From Lolium rigidum (taxonomy: Eukaryota; Streptophyta; Magnoliopsida; Poales; Poaceae), in contig NC_061508.1 in assembly GCF_022539505.1 (NCBI RefSeq), forward strand, positions 345,229,484 to 345,293,483: 64,000 bases of DNA, in the 5' to 3' direction. The notes beneath the pieces are model-generated. The model saw only the letters and a program-made list of their open reading frames with translations, made no database searches and was not told where the DNA came from. The number at the start of each line of letters is the position of its first letter. The stretch's first letter is position 1. The translations under genes and the position numbers were made by a program. Below, in pieces: positions 59,139 to 64,000 of the stretch.

Positions 59139-59275
59139 TATGCCAAACTAGTGTAAACAAGAAACAAAAAGATGCAATTGCGGGATCCGAAGGAAATAGC
59201 TTCGAGCACAAACACAATGGCGCCGAAAAATACTGCTACACTGGAACCGGAGTATGAGTGCCTTTTTACCTTTCC

Positions 59276-59291
59276 TCCCGGCAACGGCGCC
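59276..59291 (-). other. Primer-binding site of A3, with an odd first base
   Basis: The plus strand reads tcccggcaacggcgcc followed by gag; every other primer site here continues with 'ag' (ggcgccag). The extra g turns CAG into CGAG exactly at the tRNA-CCA pairing position, which a functional primer site would not tolerate. A sequencing artefact is likely. A PBS-like second module lies at 59215-59231. Confidence 0.8.
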
Positions 59292-59303
59292 GAGAAAAGT
59301 ACT

Positions 59304-61014
59304 TGATGTCTACGGGAGCTTCTATTCTTGTAGACAAGTGTCGGGCCTCCAAGAGCGAGAGGTTTGTAGAACAGCAGCAAGTTTCCCTTAAGTGGATCAC
59401 CCAAGGTTTATCGAACTCGGGGAGGAAGAGGTCAAAGATATCCCTCTCATGCAACCCTGCAACCACAAAGCAAGAAGTCTCTTGTGTCCCCAACACACCT
59501 AATAGGTGCACTAGTTCGGCGAAGAGATAGTGAAATACAGGTGGTATGAATATAAATGAGCAGTAGTAACGACACCAGAAAATAGCTTGCTGGCGTGTAG
59601 TTGATGGTGGTAATATGGTAGCAGTAGTAACGCAGTAAAACAATAAACAAGCAGCGATAGCAGTATTTAGGAACAAGGCCTAGGGAATAGACTTTCACTA
59701 GTGGACACTCTCAACTTTGATCACATAACAGAATAGATAAATGCATACTCTACACTCTTGTTGGATGATGAACACATTGCGTAGGATTACACGAACCCTC
59801 AATGTCGGAGTTAACAAGCTCCACAATTCAATGTTCATATTTAAATAACCTTAGAGTGCAAGAAAGATCAACACGACTAAACCAAGTACTAACACAGCAT
59901 GCACACTGTCACCTTCACACTATGTAGGAGGAATAGATCACATCAATACTATCATAATGATAATTAACTCCACAATCTACAAGAGATCATGATCATAGCA
60001 TATGCCAAGTACTAACACGGATGCACACACCTGTCACCATTACACCGTGCGGGAGGAATAACTACTTTAATAACATCACTAGAGTAGCACATAGATAAAT
60101 TGTGATACAAAACACATTGCAATCATAAAGAGATATAAATAAGCACTTCACTACGCCATTCATAACGAGTGAGTAAGTATTCTGTGAAATATAGCCTAAG
60201 AGACCCACACGGTGCACACTACTGTCACCTTTACACACGTGGGACAAGGAGTCTCCGGAGATCACATAAGTAAAACTCACTTGACTAGCATAGTGACATC
60301 TAGATTACAAGCATCATCATATGAATCTCAATCATGTAAGGCAGCTCATGAGATTATTGTATTGAAGTACATAGGAGAGAGATGAACCACATAGCTACCG
60401 GTACAGCCCCGAGCCTCGATGGAGAACTACTCCTCCTCATGGGAGCGAGCAGCGGTGATGAAGATGGTGGTGGAGATGGCAGCGGTGTCGATGGAGAAGC
60501 CTTCGGGGCACTTCCCCGCTCCGGCGGGGTGCCGGAACAGAGACTCCTGTCCCCCAGATCTTGGCTTCGCGATGGCGGCGGCTCTGGAAGGTTTCTGTGG
60601 GTTTCGTCGAACGTAATAGGGTTTTCGCGACGGAGGCTTTAAATAGGCGGAAGGGCAGAGTCGGAGGGCTGACGAGGGGCCCACACCATAGGGCGGCGCG
60701 GGCCCCCCTATGGCCGCGCGGCCCTATGGTGGCGGCGCCTCGTCGCCCCACTTCGTATCCCTTTCGGTCTTCTGGAAGGTTCGTGGCAAAATAGGACCCT
60801 GGGTTTTGATTTCGTCCAATTCCGAGAATATTTCGTTACTAGGATTTCTGAAACCAAAAACAGCAGAAAACGACAATCGACTCTTCGGCATCTTGTTAAT
60901 AGGTTAGTTCCAGAAAATGCACGAATATGACATAAACTGTGCATAAAACATGTAGGTATCATCAATAATATGGCATAGAACATAAGAAATTATCGATACG
61001 TCGGAGACGTATCA
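59304..61014 (-). repeat. 5' LTR of A3
   Basis: 1711 bp, the partner of 54077-55790. Most length differences between the two are CAG/CGAG or CTG/CTCG pairs. Confidence 0.94.
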
Positions 61015-61623
61015 GGGCCCTTTATATAGGCCCCCCGAAATCCAACCGTTATGTGCAGTTTCCGCCTAAACCGTACTACCGGTTTGGCAAGCGGTAGTAC
61101 CGCTCTGGATTCGAAATCCCCCACAGAACTTATCCACGTGGACACACAGCAGTACTACCGCTTGCAGTACCGCCTGAGGTACCACAATGGCCTCTGGGAG
61201 TACTGGATCCCAAGCGGTACCTAAGCGGTACCACATCGGTAGTGCCGTATCTTATGTTACGTAAAGCGGTACTACCGCTCAAGGTACCGTAGAGGTAACG
61301 TAACTTGTTCTGTGGGACTTCCTCGGTGCAAAGCTCCAGAGCGGTACCATTGGGCGGCACCAGTAGGGTAGCGGTACTACCGCTCCTAGTACCGGTCAGG
61401 CAAAAACTGCTTTTTCCTCTTTTCCTCTCCAACCATGTCACCTCGCGATACACACACAAAACCAAAAAACCTATAAGCTACGCTTCAGTCCTCCGATATT
61501 GACGTGTTCAGCGAGGGCACCGTGCACTTGCAAATCTATCAAAGACAATCTTTGCACACGGTGAGATCATTCAAGTGTTGTCATCAAGTACACAAAACCC
61601 GGGGTTTAGACTTTGCTCTTTCA
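61015..61623 (-). repeat. 5' LTR of Copia K, distal U3 part
   Basis: It runs from the gggcc target duplication through a minus-strand TATA (tttatata, 61021-61028 on plus) and a cluster of palindromic GCGGTAGTACCGC-like motifs (61070-61400). It ends ...GCTCTTTCA at 61623. Together with 53370-54076 it makes an LTR of about 1.3 kb. The right-hand target flank would be gttgg (61624-61628); the left end of K is lost. Confidence 0.85.
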
Positions 61624-62387
61624 GTTGGGAACCATCAGAGCCAAGTCATTAGTAACTTGTTGGTCTTGTCATCCTTCATCAATTAAGATCTCTTTAGATT
61701 GTGGTGCTTTCAAAGAAATGTTTCACTTTTTACGAGTAGAAGACATGCCTCGGGCCTCTTCTTTGTCCTTACGCCCCATTTCATGAGTAAAAACTTCGAT
61801 AGGCTTGAGGTCTCGATAATTTGGCGCCATTTTAAGTAGGCTACAAGCGATGTATATTTCGAGGTGAGAGCATGAAGTATCTTCTTCCAATGAAGTGGTA
61901 TGTAATTTCCTTACTTTTGAGCCCGGCTATTTCATTTGTGAGGAGGTTAATTCCCGAGTACATATCAGACATTCCTTCAGCCCCAACCATCTTGAAGCCA
62001 TCTAACGTGTTTTGTCAATCTATCTAGCTTGGACTCCTTGACGGGTGAAGTACCTACATGAATCTTTTGGTGTTGCAGGGGCGACTAATTTGGTTGAACT
62101 CTTATGTACACTAGGAATTGACCAAAAGATCGAAGGCTTGAGCATTTAGATGAATATCCTTTTGTTTTGTCGAAGTGGGAGCATTCTCGTTTCCATCTAG
62201 GTAGCCCCTAACAACAATATTCCAACAAATGGGATTAAAAGCAATGATACGCATTCTCATCTTATCTTCCAACTATCATAGTTTGTACCATAAACCTAAG
62301 GACTTTGCGGTGATACCCATCTTTAGTCGACATAATTTTTCGTAGGTTGTTAAGCCAAAGCAATTAACCTAGCCCCGATACCACTTG
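61624..62387 (-). pseudogene. Older Copia-like gag remnant
   Basis: This is heavily degraded sequence with no open frame. Its right end reads on minus 'aagtggtatcggggctaggtt', a mutated Copia primer-site context (compare 53350-53367). It is likely the host element into which Copia K inserted. The assignment rests mainly on that site and the position. Confidence 0.45.
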
Positions 62388-62640
62388 AAAGACCGTCTAC
62401 CTTGAATAGAGGGGGAAGGGTGAACATGCGATGTTTAAAAAATGTCAGTGAAAGTTTGCATTTTTATCATATTATTTGCTATGGTTGCATATAATTTCTT
62501 AATCATGCAATTCCACAAATACATAACTTGTGAAAAAGTAGACATCAATAAGCCAACAAAATAAGCGTGTCGCAACTAAGAGGATCCATCCCGAGGTTTA
62601 GTCAGTTGGGGTTATTCTACGTCCCCTTGAAGATTAGCTT
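62388..62640 (-). repeat. Possible LTR piece of the older Copia-like element
   Basis: It starts TGAAAGACCGTCTACC directly beside the degraded primer site and contains 'gaatagagggggaagggtgaa', similar to the start of many grass Copia LTRs (compare 53370-53410). The far end is undefined. Confidence 0.35.
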
Positions 62641-63345
62641 TGGCGGCCGCTGCTCCCACTTTCCCCTGGTTTTCTTTTCTTTCAATAAAGTTGGAATCCC
62701 AAATTTTTGTGGCCTGGTTCGTCCTGGTCGCCTCGGTGGCGAAGGAGGGACGCGGTGCAATTTTTGGATGGGATTCCTACTGGTTACGCTGACCCAGTTC
62801 CTGGTCAAGATCTCCAGCTTCTTCACTCTCGTCATGTTGACGTTGAGAGAAGAAGGCTTGTTTTCCTTGGCTATTGGGCGGTGAATCAGCGGCAGGGGAG
62901 CTCCAAAGATTCTCTTGGGAGGGCATCCGCGGCAGCTCTGTCTTGGTTGCTGCCTTTGATGGACGAAGGGTGACCCCTCCATCCTCAGTTGCTGGCGACG
63001 GTTTTCTCCAACCGGCAGATGCAGGTTTTCTTCAACCTCCAGGCAGGTATACCATCGAGGAGGCCTCTTTGCTCGATTATAGAAAGCTTCCGGAGCTCCG
63101 TCCCAAGTGGTAGTGTCCCCGGCGATGGTGTTCTTGGCTGTGATGCGATGCGGCGGTGCAGTGGAGAAGGAGCTGGACCCGATTCCGTTATCTGCTTTTG
63201 ATCTAAGGTCCTTAGTGCAAAATTCTAGGACTTGATTGTGAATTCTATTTTCCTTGTGGTCTGTACTATAAGTTGTATCTCCACCGCTTTCAATTAAATG
63301 AGCTTCTCGGTCCTTTAGGATCGAATCCTGTTAAAAAAATAAGTA
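62641..63345 (+). other. Poly(A)-ended fragment, possible retrocopy or LINE 3' end
   Basis: GC-rich, partly open frames (62567-62884, 62874-63113) carry no recognisable domain. A non-coding tail ends 'tcgaatcctgttaaaaaaat' near 63340. A short A-run at the end of a gene-like segment fits a reverse-transcribed insertion, but no target duplication was confirmed. Confidence 0.35.
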
Positions 63346-63902
63346 CCATTTCTCCTATAAATGATCCTAGACTACCCTCCCAACCAGACCATCTGAGAGG
63401 GGCAAATCAATCTGGTTCGTCCAATCTGGTATGAACAGTAACTTTGCAAACCCACTTTTCACCACAGCCGTTGGATACGGTAATTGTTCTTTCACTCTTT
63501 ACTTGTCTAAGTAGGTCCATGACAGATGGGGCCTTGCAGGCGTGGGGTCAGCGAGCAGAGGCGGCGAAGTCACTCGCTCAGGTCGCCTTTCTCTCGTCGT
63601 GTGCGCCCACGGTGAAAACCCTAGCCTATCGGGAGCCTCCTCTCCTCTCCCAATCCCCTGCCCCGCCTCCTCTCATTCTCCCCCACTCTCCTCCTCCCGA
63701 ATCCGCCGCCTCCACGTCTCTCCTCGCCGTCCCCGGCCGGTCCAGCGCCGTCCCGTCTTTCCCCAGCCCAGCAGGCCAGCACCTCCTCCCCTCAGCTATC
63801 CCCACCTCCCTGCTTGGCCCTTCGCACCAGATCGATCGGCAGGAGCGACGCCACCGGCAGGGAGGACGCCGCGGCTGGAAGAGGCGGCGGCCGGCAGCGG
63901 CG
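63346..63902 (+). promoter_or_regulatory. Putative host-gene promoter and 5' leader
   Basis: An abrupt change to GC- and CT-rich DNA: 63590-63800 contains many cctctcc and tcctcc runs and 'gaaaaccctagcc', a typical grass 5' UTR composition. I find no convincing TATA box. It leads into the ATG at 63903. Confidence 0.5.
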
Positions 63903-64000
63903 ATGGAAGGCAGCACCGAGCGACGGGGGCGGTTGGACGCGGCAGCAGCGGCGACAGTGAGTTCTCCAAACCCGCCCGCCCGCGCGCCCCTCTCCTCCCT
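63903..64000 (+). CDS. First exon of a putative host gene, cut by the window end
   Basis: The ATG at 63903 has a purine at -3 (ggcgatgg). The frame starts MEGSTERRGRLDAAAAA and is open to the window end. A possible splice donor, GTGAGT, occurs at 63956-63961, so only about 18 codons may be exonic. An Ala-rich N-terminus after a CT-rich leader is common in grass genes. No family can be named from so little sequence. Confidence 0.4.
   Translation, partial: MEGSTERRGRLDAAAAATVSSPNPPARAPLSS

Larger units (their letters stand above)
54077..61014 (-). mobile_element. Intact non-autonomous element A3
   Basis: 6938 bp with a perfect target duplication gggcc (54072-54076 and 61015-61019). The LTRs are 1714 and 1711 bp, the interior 3.5 kb. 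It encodes a single intact 249-codon protein (58389-59138). It has the same LTR family and ORF as A2. It is inserted in the LTR of Copia K, immediately downstream of the K TATA box. Confidence 0.95.

Noticed and set aside
4828..61014. Any of A2, A3, B1, B2 or C being an autonomous retrotransposon
   Set aside because: I looked for RT, RNase H and integrase motifs in their interiors and found none; only D has RT motifs.
62567..62884. 105-codon frame as a host gene
   Set aside because: No start context, no recognisable domain and overlapping open frames on both strands; it may be part of a poly(A)-ended insertion.

Overview
The window is repeat-dense nuclear DNA of a grass, most likely of the Pooideae (Lolium/Festuca, oat or Triticeae type). 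The evidence is wall-to-wall LTR retrotransposons with (TG)ATACGT...ACGTATC termini, primer sites complementary to the 3' end of plant tRNA-Asp, MITEs, and CT-rich, GC-rich promoter-like DNA at the right edge. Genus is inference. Nothing bacterial, no CRISPR, no rRNA or tRNA genes were seen. The only plausible host gene is a first exon running off the right edge (63903-64000). A 100-N assembly gap lies at 13789-13888.

Layout. (1) 1-13980: a minus-strand element E1 (LTR piece 1-567, internal 568-~3190, broken gag-like frames 11951-13971), apparently split by a gene-like or Helitron-like segment (~3190-4827 and 11613-11884). That segment is interrupted by complete non-autonomous element A2 (4828-11607, plus). 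(2) 13980-17624: a degenerate terminal-inverted-repeat unit, three minisatellites and a small gene-like fragment. (3) 17625-~21987: plus-strand Gypsy element D, Tat-like, with gag, protease and partial RT, truncated at the right. (4) ~21988-61623: one minus-strand Copia element, K, blown apart by nested insertions: C (23022-32816, TSD GCCTC), B1 (33060-51423, TSD GACAT) and A3 (54077-61014, TSD GGGCC). B1 itself carries B2 (39552-50752, plus, TSD GCCGC) and a solo LTR (50927-51311, TSD GTTAG). B2 carries a further ~2.8 kb foreign block with MITEs. (5) 61624-64000: fragments of an older Copia-like element, a poly(A)-ended fragment and the putative host gene promoter, leader and first exon.

How the genes relate. 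None of the well-bounded Gypsy elements (A2, A3, B1, B2, C) encodes a visible reverse transcriptase or integrase. They carry gag, gag-protease or family-specific ORFs, so they must have been mobilised by partners elsewhere. Only D retains RT sequence, and it is broken by stops and frameshifts.

Three observations stand out. First, B2 has LTRs that have swallowed a complete primer-binding site, with a second site just outside; a similar PBS-like duplicate occurs in A2 and A3. Second, there is a strand-symmetric excess of CAG to CGAG (or CG) and CTG to CTCG (or CG) differences between repeat copies, which looks like base-calling error at CHG-methylated cytosines. Third, element C contains an apparent internal promoter in front of its second ORF. 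Coordinates of LTRs with matching target-site duplications are exact; boundaries of degenerate units are approximate.
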